DNA of 64,000 nucleotides from Platerodrilus igneus (taxonomy: Eukaryota; Arthropoda; Insecta; Coleoptera; Lycidae), in assembly GCA_036346225.1 (NCBI GenBank), contig JARFIW010001480.1, forward strand, positions 15,557,501-15,621,500. The letters run 5' to 3'. Below the pieces are notes generated by a model. It made no database searches, was not told where the DNA came from, and saw only the letters and a list, made by a program, of their open reading frames with translations. The position numbers were made by a program, and so were the translations under genes. Positions 45,574 to 55,692 of this stretch are shown here, piece after piece. The first letter of the stretch is position 1. Every line of letters starts with the position of its first letter.

Positions 45574-46328
45574 GCAGAAAGTCGTCAGCTAATGCACTTT
45601 TAATCTGATGTGCTAATGTAATATTCAAAATGGTAAGAAGTCTAGTACGAAATGGTTTATTTTTGTGGGACTGGTTCAGGACTCTAAAAGTAAAGTAACT
45701 TTTATATCTGCATCTTTAAATTTTTGGTACTATAAATGCAAACCTTTTATCATTTTTATCAGGAACTATGAAAAGTGCTATAAAATTGTTGTTTTTCTTT
45801 TGAGTAAAACCTCTCTAACTTCACAGACACTATACTTTCTTGTTTACTTTTACAGAACAAATTTTAAAACTGCAACTGACTGCAAATTGTAACGAGACAG
45901 CGCGAAATAAAAAGAAAACTCTTTGCAGCACGCTTTTATGAGTTTGGATTGCAGTACGTACACGTTTTTACTTCGTACGTGTGTTGCCATAGTAACCATG
46001 CTCCCGGCAACTTTCCCAATTATCGTAAATGTTATTTTGACATATGATAAACTTATCGTAAAAGACTGTAAAAAATCACTGTTCCTGATTGTTGTGAGTG
46101 TCATTTTGCTTCTTGGAGCTTGAACTGCAAGTGATGTATACCAGGTAAATTTTGTATTTCCTGCGAACCTAAAAAAAAACAGCTTTATTATTTTGTATGA
46201 AAATTTAAAATTTAGAAATATATATATTTCTTGAGAGTTGTTCCATTTAAATAACCTTGTTAAAAACCTTCCGTACGGTAGAAAATAAAGTTTATCTTCT
46301 ATAAATGCAAGAAGATACAAGCCCACGT

Positions 46329-46385
<57 letters not shown>

Positions 46386-46640
46386 AAGCGTATTTTAGAA
46401 AACCGAATGGTTGCGAATTCATACACGCTATTCACTTATACAATAACAATTCTCTTAGTGACTTGCAGAAAGTGTAACTGTATTGCCAACACAAAACATT
46501 ACATCGTACAAAAATAATTTATACAGCTGGCAAGCGTTCCCTTAATTACATAAAGTTAATTATGTTGGTATTTCGGATATAGCTAACAGTTTGCCTCGTT
46601 TGCTAAATAAATGACCTTAGATTTATATGCCCCCGGGGTT
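45574..46640. other. AT-rich DNA with a TA array
   Basis: A TA microsatellite occupies 46337-46383. A 190-codon minus-strand frame reaching into it is not supported by any recognisable family. Confidence 0.5.
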
Positions 46641-46930
46641 CTTTTACGTGCAGGAAATTGCCAATCTCCTTAACAACGCAATGAGATTCAAGTTTACGTT
46701 AGCTTTCAATATGACTTGCCGAAATCCCAACTGAAGGACATGATGAGTTTGTTAATGGCCAGCTTTATACTCAAGTAAATAACTACGCTTATGTTTATAA
46801 TCCCTTTACATGCACTTATTAAAGGTGTCAAAAGATCCACCCTTTAAACTACAGATAAACGATTTATACCTTAAAATTTAGTTAGAAGAAATCTCGTGTT
46901 TGCAAAGTTTACCAATTCAACGTTATATTA
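46640..46930 (+). repeat. Dispersed repeat D, copy 1
   Basis: Resembles 61240-61500 in the same orientation. The clearest blocks are CCCTTTAAACT[A/G][C/A]AGATAAA[C/T]GAT followed by CTTAAAATTTA and a TTTGCAAAG / TTGCAAAGC block. Upstream similarity is weaker. Confidence 0.5.
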
Positions 46931-47698
46931 ATATCTTGCACTAGGATTTTAAAAATATTAAATGAGGTCAGTGGGGGGGATTTCCTAATAGGGAAGATGT
47001 GTTTTCATAAAATTATAAACAGAAACTAAAAATGACGAAAATAAACATTACTCCCTGTGTCACAAATTATGGTATAAATTTCTTCAAAATCGTTTGTTTA
47101 TGACATTTAAAGAAGTTAACAAGTTTCAAACACTTCATGTCGGAAAAAGACATATTCCTAGTACATTTATAATTAGTTGTGCTCAAAACAAATTTTGAAA
47201 TTTTGTTTCTGTTAGTTGAAGGAAAACACAAAAAGTACAAAATTAAAATGACACCTTCTTAAGGATACAATGAGCGTTACCCAAATAAATATCGATTTGC
47301 CCTAAAGGATCGGACACTCCATAACAATAAAAGGGTGCGTCGGCTAACTGCAGTGATGCAGGAGAGGAATCTATGGAATAAAAGTTATAAAATAAAATAA
47401 AAATATTCAAAATAAAAATCATAAATAAAAAATTGATAAATAAAATGGTTGAAATACAAAAACTGCGTTACATTAGTCAGTTACCCTGTAAGGCTTTTCC
47501 TCTTTGTCATAATTAAAGACGTTAAACAGTCTGTCATAGCAATCCCTCCAATATTACTCCTACACGGAAGAAGGTTAATCTGCATAGGCCTCCCTTTCTC
47601 GATTTTCTAAATTCTATCACCTTATGCGTTCCTTTCTCTAAAATATCACAAAACCATTCTTTAGTTTTTATCATAATTAAAAGTATATTATTTAATGT

Positions 47699-47796
47699 GC
47701 ATGTAATGATGGCTATTATAATTCACGAGTATGTTTTGAAATACGAACCGAAAACTAGTATCGTAAAACATCGAGTGAATAATAGCCATTACATGC
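47699..47796. repeat. Near-perfect hairpin (foldback element)
   Basis: Arms GCATGTAATGATGGCTATTA (from 47699) and AATAGCCATTACATGC (to 47796) are complementary over 30 or more bases, including the ATTCACGAGTATGTTTT / AAAACATCGAGTGAAT part, with a loop of about 27 bases. It is an extruding-type palindrome, possibly a small MITE or the end of a larger element. Confidence 0.75.
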
Positions 47797-48013
47797 GAGT
47801 ACAATATGATACTTTCTCTACCACTATGTAGATATTTTGTTTCACTATAGAGCTATTATATTGGTATGAGTTCGAAGGAATCTTAGTACCATTACAAAAG
47901 TAAGTAATGCGCCATCAGATGGTGAAACACCAACACTACTAAGTGCGAAAGTACAAAAATTGATTCGAAACTACATCGTAGTTTTATAGCTGGCTATACA
48001 AGTATGTTTCGCC

Positions 48014-48180
48014 TTCAAACTCATATCAGTATAATAGCTTCGATTACTTCTTAGGGTTGTTGGAAAACAAGTCGCTCTGACGATACTTAATAAAGCTGAA
48101 ACCGGTCAGTGGATGTTTCCTCGTCTTGTAAAGTAATAAAGCTATGGTTTTGTTTATGACTATACAACTAATAACCCGAT
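48014..48180 (+). repeat. Hammerhead-containing tandem unit, copy 1
   Basis: 167 bp, a direct repeat of 48521-48687 at about 88 percent identity by eye. It runs from ACTCATATCAGTATAATAGCT through a hammerhead motif to TTTGTTTATG and CCCGAT. The first bases are also found inverted at about 47851-47880. Confidence 0.85.
48072..48112 (+). ncRNA. Type I hammerhead ribozyme motif, copy 1
   Basis: Core elements in the right order: TCGCT (stem I), CTGACGA, a stem II with loop AATA, GAAA, CCGG (minimal palindromic stem III), TC, then AGTG (stem I). Stem II here is TACTT/AAGCT with two mismatches next to the core, so this copy is probably weakened. Predicted cleavage follows C48107. Confidence 0.65.
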
Positions 48181-48520
48181 TTGTAAAGGTGAATAAGCTC
48201 TTATTATTTTCGTAAGAATTTATTCACAGATACATCTTATTTTTTATTTTGTTGTACATTGCGAACTGCAATAATTTGTCCTTTTATTATTATGAATTGC
48301 CTTGGGACAAAAAACGGGTGACGCCACGAGGAGGTTGTTACGTTTGCAAATAAATTTTGATATAACATTTCGCAAATCTCAAAGGCGAGACATACTTGTA
48401 TAGCCATCTATAGAACTACGATGTAGTTTTGAATCAATTTTTGTACTTCCACACTTAGTAGTGTTGGTGTTTTACCACTTGATTTCGTATTATTTACTTT
48501 TGCCATAGCACAAAGATTCC

Positions 48521-48683
48521 TTCGAACTCATATCAGTATAATAGCTTGGATTACTTCATAGGGTTGTTGGAAACTAAGTCGCTCTGACGAAGCTTAATAA
48601 AGCTGAAACCGGTCAGTGAGTGTTTCCTTCCCTTGTGAAATAATAAAGCTATTGTTTTGTTTATGGCCTTACAACTATCAGCC

Positions 48684-48687
<4 letters not shown>
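48521..48687 (+). repeat. Hammerhead-containing tandem unit, copy 2
   Basis: Direct repeat of 48014-48180. It is followed by a TA array and by GGTGAATAAGCTGTTATT...ACAGATACATC (48856-48940), which repeats the sequence found after copy 1 (48187-48270). The larger tandem period is thus about 507 bp plus TA expansion. Confidence 0.85.
48579..48619 (+). ncRNA. Type I hammerhead ribozyme motif, copy 2
   Basis: A complete hammerhead: stem I TCGCT pairs with AGTGA, CTGACGA and GAAA form the core, stem II is perfect (AGCTT/AAGCT, loop AATA), and stem III is the palindrome CCGG followed by TC. Predicted self-cleavage follows C48614. The palindromic stem III suggests activity as a dimer, as described for minimal hammerheads of Penelope-like elements and some satellite DNAs. 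Confidence 0.8.

Positions 48688-48720
<33 letters not shown>
48686..48720. repeat. (TA)n microsatellite
   Basis: TA run after hammerhead unit 2. It is separated from the next one by 60 bases that are an inverted copy of the TAATTACACAAGGTAAGTTGA motif at 38183. Confidence 0.95.
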
Positions 48721-48724
<4 letters not shown>

Positions 48725-48777
48725 ATAAGATGAAATAATACGATAGTATTTATCAACTTACCCTGTGTAATTAACTA

Positions 48778-48779
<2 letters not shown>

Positions 48780-48857
<78 letters not shown>
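48780..48857. repeat. (TA)n microsatellite
   Basis: The longest TA run of the window, about 78 bases. Confidence 0.95.
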
Positions 48858-48859
<2 letters not shown>

Positions 48860-48959
48860 TGAATAAGCTGTTATTGGTTTCGTAAGAGTTTATTTACAGA
48901 TACATCTTATTTTTTATTTTGTTGCACATTGCAAACTGCAAATAACGAGCCCCTACGAG

Positions 48960-49534
48960 GGTTTTATTTATTTTTAGCCCCACGGTTGGGCATGTCATAA
49001 AATGTTGTGTTATTCCCTATATATTAATCAAGCACTTGTGAAATGTTAAGTTATAGATTTTCTTTGCCTCAACTAGCTGATTCAATTAAATAAAGCAATT
49101 CAAGTTCGAATATTAATAAGAATAACCATTGCTAAATTTTTATGATGTAAGAAGAACAACACTATCTAATTATTTGTGAGATATAGGTGTTGAGGAGATT
49201 ATTGTGTATATATTTTTCCTAACTATAACTAAGATAGTCGAATTTTTTTGAAGTTAATTTTGTTAAGAGAAATCATTGTAAATATTTTTCAACTGATACT
49301 TAACAGAATAGAAATTCATTTCGGTCACGTCTATCATTATTAGTTGGAATGAGCGAGGTTTGATTCTTAGTAATTATAAACTTTTTTGAATTAATTAACA
49401 GAATGCACAAACTGGGCTAGCATTGGTTTAGTTTGATTACAGGTGTAACAGTGCATCTTTATCAAGCAATATTGAGCCAGACGGTAAGCATTTGTAAAGG
49501 TTATGTTCACGTGATATTTTTAGTATAGCGGTAT
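48960..49534. other. AT-rich DNA without recognisable features
   Basis: No coding sequence, array or repeat shared with the rest of the window was seen. Confidence 0.5.
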
Positions 49535-49790
49535 TTGAGAATAGGTTTCCGCATTCCCCTTATACAAACAGACTAAAATTAGGTCTTCATTGTATTCAAA
49601 AATTCGGTGGCGCCATATTCACTATATGTTTGGCCGTAATCCAAACCCGACCCAAACTCATGTTCTACCCAGAGCAAATCACTCTACTAGCCGCTTAGTC
49701 TTTGTAGGTTTCTTTATCTATGAGCCGTTTTCCATCTAAACTAACCTTGGGCTCTTTACATCAACAGGAAATCCTCGTTAATTATCCTTG
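49535..49790 (+). repeat. Dispersed repeat A, copy 2
   Basis: Same-strand counterpart of 365-625, with shared CCGCATTCCCCTTATACAA, CGGTGGC, CTACCCAGAGC and ACCTTGGGCT blocks. It ends about 180 bases upstream of the mariner-like pseudogene. Confidence 0.6.
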
Positions 49791-49974
49791 TGCCTTTTAG
49801 TTGGCAATATAGGAGTAAAACCCAGTAGTAAGGCAAAACGTTACAAGGTATTCGTGAAATAAGGTGCATCTATATTTTAGTTTATCCATTTCAATTTACT
49901 AAATTTTCCTTCCCCACCATTTATTGCTAGGGTAACGCCACGCGTTACAACCTGTTTAGAAGTAAATATGGAAG

Positions 49975-51080
49975 GTATAGTTAAAGGAAATAGTGTGCGC
50001 GTGTGTAAGAAAAAGTCAAAAAATCTAAACAATTGACTTGTGACCAGCGTAATGGAATTTTACAGTTCGTACTGCAACATAAAGTAGGGAACAAATTGAG
50101 GCTCGGTGTTGTTAACGATGCTGCAAGTAAATGTAACGTTAACGATTAATCGTGTTCCAAATCTAGCAAAGGGCTAAGGAACAATATGATCAAGGATCTC
50201 CTTCTGTGGATGTTTCGGCTAGAAAGAAAAAGGACAATGTGGTCAATAAACCAAAAACGATTCGAAAATTTGAATAATATTCAGAATATCCCGTTGAATC
50301 ATAGCAATACCTTCCGCAGTTTGTCTTGTGCAGCTAAAATTTCAATATCAAGCTTTTTCCGCATATTTAAAGAGGGTAAACAGTTGAAAGGAATATCATC
50401 AGCAGTGAAACGGAACAAAACAAAACTAGTCCGAGTTGAATTTTGCTTATCGAAAGTGAAGCCAAATGGACTTTTTAAGACATGTATGACTACGTACTTT
50501 TAGATGAAAAATGATTTTACTTGGCCCAAGTTAAACCAACGTACTATGTCCTGTTTGATGAACAAGAGTAGAGATTTTCTCAGTAAGCGCTTTATTACAA
50601 AAGTAATATTCGTGGCTCCAGTGAACAGAGAGTGATATGACCGTGCTAAAGAGATTGAATTTGCCATTTGTTTATTAAGAACCCTCCAAATGAAGCAGTG
50701 AAGATTAAGAAAGAAAAAAATTAGTAACAAAAATCTACCACCAATGCCGTTGAATGTAAAAGAATAATTGTTGAAAATATTTGATGAACCATCAGATCTA
50801 AGTTTCTAGAGAGACATAAACTAAAACCCTTATACATTCAACAAAACAATGGTAAACCGCATGCACCTGATTATGATGAGGTTGTGCTGACTAAAGGATC
50901 AAAAGGTGGATAGAACTTTCAATTGAAATGATTGGAATCAAATAATCCCGATTTAAATGCTTTAGATCTTGGTCCTTTCAATTTAATTCAATTGCTCCAG
51001 CACCAAGAGAAAATAGCAGCACCTGGTGTAACCCAATTGCAATCCAAGCAAACGTACTGCGACTTTTAAATCACCAAATA
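49975..51080 (+). pseudogene. Mariner/IS630-like transposase pseudogene (plant-type DDxD)
   Basis: Decayed over its length but recognisable in plus-strand frames. The N-terminal helix-turn-helix part (VTSVMEFYSSY region; QRNGILQFLLQHK in the best frame) is at about 50030-50110. 50186-50503 has SLSCAAKISISSFFRIFKEGKQ and RVEFCLSKVKP. The first catalytic aspartate is in DEKWFY near 50503, where W is now a stop (TGA, 50512). KRFITKV follows near 50590. The second site reads QQNNGKPH near 50840, so the catalytic D is N. The third is PDLNALDLG near 50950. Both the stop and the D-to-N change make it inactive. Terminal repeats were not found. Confidence 0.75.
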
Positions 51081-51289
51081 TGCCCCACCCATAATCTGTA
51101 TACTTTATTTTTTCCAGTTCTTATTATGATAGTCTTCCTTCACATGTAATACGTAGGTAATATGAACGGAGGAGTACGAATTGCGATTATGAAGGAAAAC
51201 TCCCTTCAAGCTTAGAGTAGACGAATCAATAAATAGTCTCTACTCATTAGTTTTGTATTTATATTCTAATTTATCCATTAGTCCAGGAA

Positions 51290-51694
51290 CATCTACACAG
51301 TACACCAACTGATTATACCATGTAAAAAATTAAGAAAGTCTTATTCCTGTCGCCGATATATAGAAATACACGTACCACTCTGTAATAGATTTCAACCTTG
51401 AAGTCTGGATCCCAACAGTTCGGCTTGAGCATTTGACAAATTTAAATCCCGTACCAAGTTGTTAATCTCATCTTGTGAAGGTACATCAAATGTTTGGAAA
51501 TCAGGATCCGCATCTTCTTCCGTAGGTTCAACATTATCTTCAGCAGCATTCATATCATCGGCAAGTGTATAAGATCCTGGACGTTTGGAAACAGGTAAAT
51601 TCTCGCTGTGAAGAACAGGTGTAAGAGCTGATTGCAGGTTTGAGTATTGTACAGTATCCTTTGACTTCAGTAAAATTCCAGATAGATTCGTCAA
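51290..51694 (-). pseudogene. Fragment of a repetitive arthropod protein of unknown function
   Basis: A 100-codon frame with an acidic middle (about residues 51-70, ending in DPDF), then QDEINNLVRDLNLSNAQAEL and LGSRLQG. I recall a widespread uncharacterised arthropod protein family with a DPDF ... ELNDLVRDLNLSK ... AELLGSRLKGWNLL motif, often multi-copy. Here the W after LQG is a stop (TGA, at about 51392), and NLLQ follows in frame. Nothing downstream of about 51290 is readable. Function unknown. Confidence 0.5.
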
Positions 51695-51699
51695 GAAAA

Positions 51700-52150
51700 A
51701 AGGCTGAGTTTATCAGAATTGAAAATACATCATTTTGTTTGCTTCTTCACTTTCTCCTTAACTACTTTTAAACTTATGCAAATAATCTTTCTTTTATTTT
51801 ATTTGGAAATTATAGAGATTTTTTATACTAGAAATAATAATGTAGTTTCGGGGTTGAATATTTTAGATTTCCTATAACTTGTGCATATAAACTGTAGGAA
51901 GTAGAGTATATAATTTTTATTTACTGATTTTGATTGTTTATATTTATTTATGTAGTTAATTATATTCACTAAATTCTAAGTACTTAGAAGTAAATATTGA
52001 AGTTTTGATAATAACTTTTTGTTTTTATAGAAGAGTTATTTTATTATCCAAGGATTTTTTATTATAAGCGTAATTAATTTTATATAGAAATATGGTCATC
52101 TCAAGTATAAAATGTTTTTATAGAGCAAAACGTCTATTTTGTTCATTACA
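51700..52150. other. AT-rich DNA without recognisable features
   Basis: Highly AT-rich stretch with nothing recognisable. Confidence 0.5.
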
Positions 52151-53770
52151 ATCATTATAACTAGATCTTCAGTTCTAGAATTGATTGAACGCGTACTCCC
52201 ATCGTTTCCTATTCTTAGTTAACCCATATATTTCTCTGAAATTACCACAGCTCAAATCTTTCACTATCTTTGTGCAATCTAGGTCTTCCATCACCTCTTT
52301 TTTCCTTCTCTGCATCTAATATATGCCGCCATATTCCCTCATGCCCTAGTGTGTGTGTCCCATCATCCTTATCATCATCATTAGGGTTTCAGTCTTGGAA
52401 CTGGTTAGTTGCGTACCTTCATTGCTTCATATTCTGAGCCAACCTGAAATTTTTCTGAAATTTTCACAGCCTACATCTTTCACTATTTGATTGAAATGTT
52501 TAATCTAGGTCTACATATACCTCTACCTCTCTTTTTTCTACTTTTTCTTGTAATATATCCTCCACTATTTCCCAATGCCTTCTATTTCTTCTACTTTTTT
52601 TTCAACAGATATTTTAATTCTCTTATTATTTCTAGGACTTCTTTGGCCTTAACTTTGTCTGTCTTTGCTATCATCCTCACACATCTGAAACACCACATTT
52701 CACAGGTTTTACCTATTTCCTGTTTTCTTCTCCTACTGTCTCCGTTACATAGCCGTATAGTGCTCTGCTCCACACATATGCTTACAACAATTTTTTCCTT
52801 GCTTCTATGTTTATTGTCTTCGAACATAGCCGCTGCTGTTTCTTACCAGATACAGTTTGGTTCCCCTTCAATTGTTTTCTAAATATATACCATACTTCAC
52901 CGCTATTCAGTGGTACGCGAAAGGAGTCAAGCAATCTGACGACTACTAAGAATGTTGTTTTTTCTTCTTTCGATTTCGGCCATCTATGAACCACGTGAAA
53001 TAACTTATGATCATTATGTTTCTCCTCTTTTTCTTCTCTTCCAGTACTCTTTCATTTTTTCTCCGTGTTGTTTCTTTCTTTCTTGCATTTTGCTCCAGTC
53101 TTCTCTTTTTCCTTTACTTGGAAACCTTTGTACCCTCTTACTTTTACTCTGATTTTTTCACTTCGTTCTACCTCTTTTCTATATATGTTCATTTCTTTTA
53201 TATTTTTTTTCATTTCTTTGATCCAGGCCATCTGTATCTTAGGATTTCTGTCAAAGTAACTGAATAGTTTTTTTGTTATTATGTTATTATATTCTTATTA
53301 TTATTAATTTTTACGCCTTTATTAATAACCATTGGCCGCTGAATCAGGATGTAACTAACGCGACTATTTCACTCGACAATGGTCGGAAGTGAACTTGAAA
53401 CCTTCGTATTATTTCTATTGTCGTGTCCAAAATTGACTTACATTTTGTTGCTACTTGTATTTGTTTTTATAATTATGATTATTCATTAATAGTTTTCCAA
53501 TTAATCCTTTTGCATAATGAATGTTTGTTGAGCATATTGCAAACCCACACCACCTGTAGGTGTTTACAATAATCATTAGGTTTAAGTACAATTACTTTTA
53601 CCATCGTTCTATTTTTCATCTTGGAACTGCTTAGACGCGTACTACAATGATTTCCATTCTGAGCTAACCCACACATTTCTCTGAAATTTCCACAACTCAC
53701 ATCTTTCACTATCTGTGTGCAATAGTCTAACCTAAGTCTACCTCCAACTCTATTTTTTTCTATTTCTGCT
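52150..53770 (-). mobile_element. Tandem LINE remnants (RT ORF C-terminal ends)
   Basis: The minus strand carries the tail of a non-LTR retrotransposon ORF2 in at least three overlapping copies. The block containing CTTTCACTATCTTTGTGCAA recurs in variant form at about 52256, 52475 and 53702. In translation it gives CTKIVKDLSCGNFREI, the RT-ORF C-terminal region. 52827-52591 reads CEMWCFRCVRM and KVKAKEVLEIIRE, matching the family motif FEMWCYRRMLRI...TNEEVL. Decay is heavy. The debris continues at 60646, on the other side of the inserted LTR element. Confidence 0.7.
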
Positions 53771-55676
53771 TGTAACGAATTTTTTTTTAAATGGCTGGCC
53801 CCACTCATGGGTGCTAGTGAAACGTTTGCCCCACGTTGTGAGCACCAGTGCAACTATTTTTCCTTAGAGGCTCCTGCCCCACTCATGGGCGCAAGTGAGT
53901 GGAAGTCTTCCGACATAACTAGGGGTCTATTCCTTGGGTAGAGCTATGAGAAATGGGGGGTAAGTCAAAATCTGTTTGTAGGTCAAACTTAATCTAAAAC
54001 AAATAGGCGCCACCAAGTCCGGACTTATTCAGGATAATGGCATGGCATATTTCTAAGGGCGGACGTGGAGACCCAGAGAAAAAAAGATCGCCTTTGATGA
54101 CAAAAACCTGTCTTAATAAAATAAGACGCTGTTCCTGTAAGAAATTATAATAGTTAGGTTAATAAAAAAGGTGGAACACTATTTGTGTCCCGCAAATATA
54201 TATAAAGAACTAGTAAAAAGATATTTTCAATATAAAGTTGGCATCAAAATTCTACTCTTAAGGATGTTAGCTTTCTGTGGTTAGGTTTGATCATATTTGA
54301 TCAAAATAAAAAACTTTAATCTTGAACCAATTATTTACTAAAAAGAATCTCTTTTAAAATAAAATGAATTGCAACAAAAATTTAATTAATAACTGAATTA
54401 CTTCGTGAATTTTAATTTCAGGTTTATCTAAATTATTCATAATCAAACATTTTACAGTATATTGTAAACTTGTTACACAAAAAAACTCCGACCCGTGCGG
54501 ATCTGTTCAGGCAGGTTACATCTAAAAATGTTACTACTCAAGTTTTTCCTTTTTAAATTACATGTGCTAGTTTCAGTTTCTAAAAAAGCAGATCACAAAA
54601 ATACTCTTGTTTACATAACTTGTGCTAAAGCTGTTCGAAGCATTTGCTTTCAAGAATACATCTGTCAGCAGTATACTACAGAAAAATAAGTGACGTCAGT
54701 AACACCTGTTGTTGTTACTAACGATTCATAATGAACCACGCGTGTTGTTTCTCAAAACATAAAATTAGTGAATTTTAATTTCGACACTGGAAATCCAGCT
54801 CAGCAATAGTTGAAACTTTTATAATATTCATGCTTTTACACATTAGAACAAATTAACGTGTTTCTAATGTGAAACACCAAAAAAGTACTTAAAGCTAACT
54901 ACGAACCAAAAACTGCTTTTCTCGCCTTGATGAGGTACCTGTTATTTCATGCGAAGATTACTGCATGTAGTGTGAACCAAGCTCATACTAAACAACTTCT
55001 ACCAAATGGAGTTGTTCCACGTGTAGAATCAAATACGGTCACGATACATTCGGCAGCTGCTGCAATCCGGATGTTGAATCACGCTGCCTCACCAAATTAG
55101 CATTTTTACGTTGTATAACAAAGTGGTCTTCTTAAAATTGGTTGAACTTTCTATTTTCAAAGTTGCATTTTTAATTGTAGCATTCTTCACGTCGTATAAC
55201 AAAGTGGTCTTCATAAAATGGGTTAAATTTCCTATTTTCTAAGTTGCATTTTTAATTGTAGCATTCTTCACGTCGTGCTAAATAAATTATCTCAAATTAA
55301 ACAAGTTAATAACCTTCATACGATACCAACCGCTATTCAAAGATGTGTCCCGACTCCACAAAGTTGATACGCAAATTGCCGGCATGCAGTCTTTGGTACA
55401 TCTTATCGCTTCTTCCACGTATGGCCGACTGATTACAAAACTAGCTCGGCCGACCGAGGCGTCCGAGGAGGGGACTGTCAAACCGAAACGCGCCTGCGAA
55501 TAGCTGCAGACGACACAGATACAGATATTTAACCACAAATAGAATACCAAAGGACGATGCTGCTTTAATGTATTACCTTAGTTGTTAAATGTATTTTACC
55601 ATTATTTTAATAAAAGTGTTTGATTATTCTCGCACTTTTATGAAGGGATTTATTAATCAAAAATAAAATTGTTACA
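53771..55676 (-). repeat. 3' LTR of the deleted gypsy element
   Basis: TGTAAC...GTTACA ends. It contains an 81-bp tandem duplication at 55108-55269, with a third partial unit, and the same at 60070-60252 in the other LTR. Short frames inside (for instance 55550-55287) recur in the other LTR only because the LTRs are copies. Confidence 0.93.
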
Positions 55677-55692
55677 CTACCCCTTTCCTAAA
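55677..55692 (-). other. Polypurine tract of the deleted gypsy element
   Basis: On the minus strand TAGGAAAGGGGTAG immediately precedes the 3' LTR start TGTAACAA. Confidence 0.75.

Noticed and set aside
45850..46422. 190-codon frame on the minus strand
   Set aside because: Begins by reading a TA array as repeated Tyr-Ile and then shows no recognisable domain; AT-rich chance frame.
52487..53267. Several phenylalanine/serine-rich plus-strand frames
   Set aside because: They are the antisense of pyrimidine-rich LINE debris.
54495..54689. 64-codon frame, also present at 59470-59664
   Set aside because: Lies in the LTRs; the apparent duplication is simply the LTR pair.
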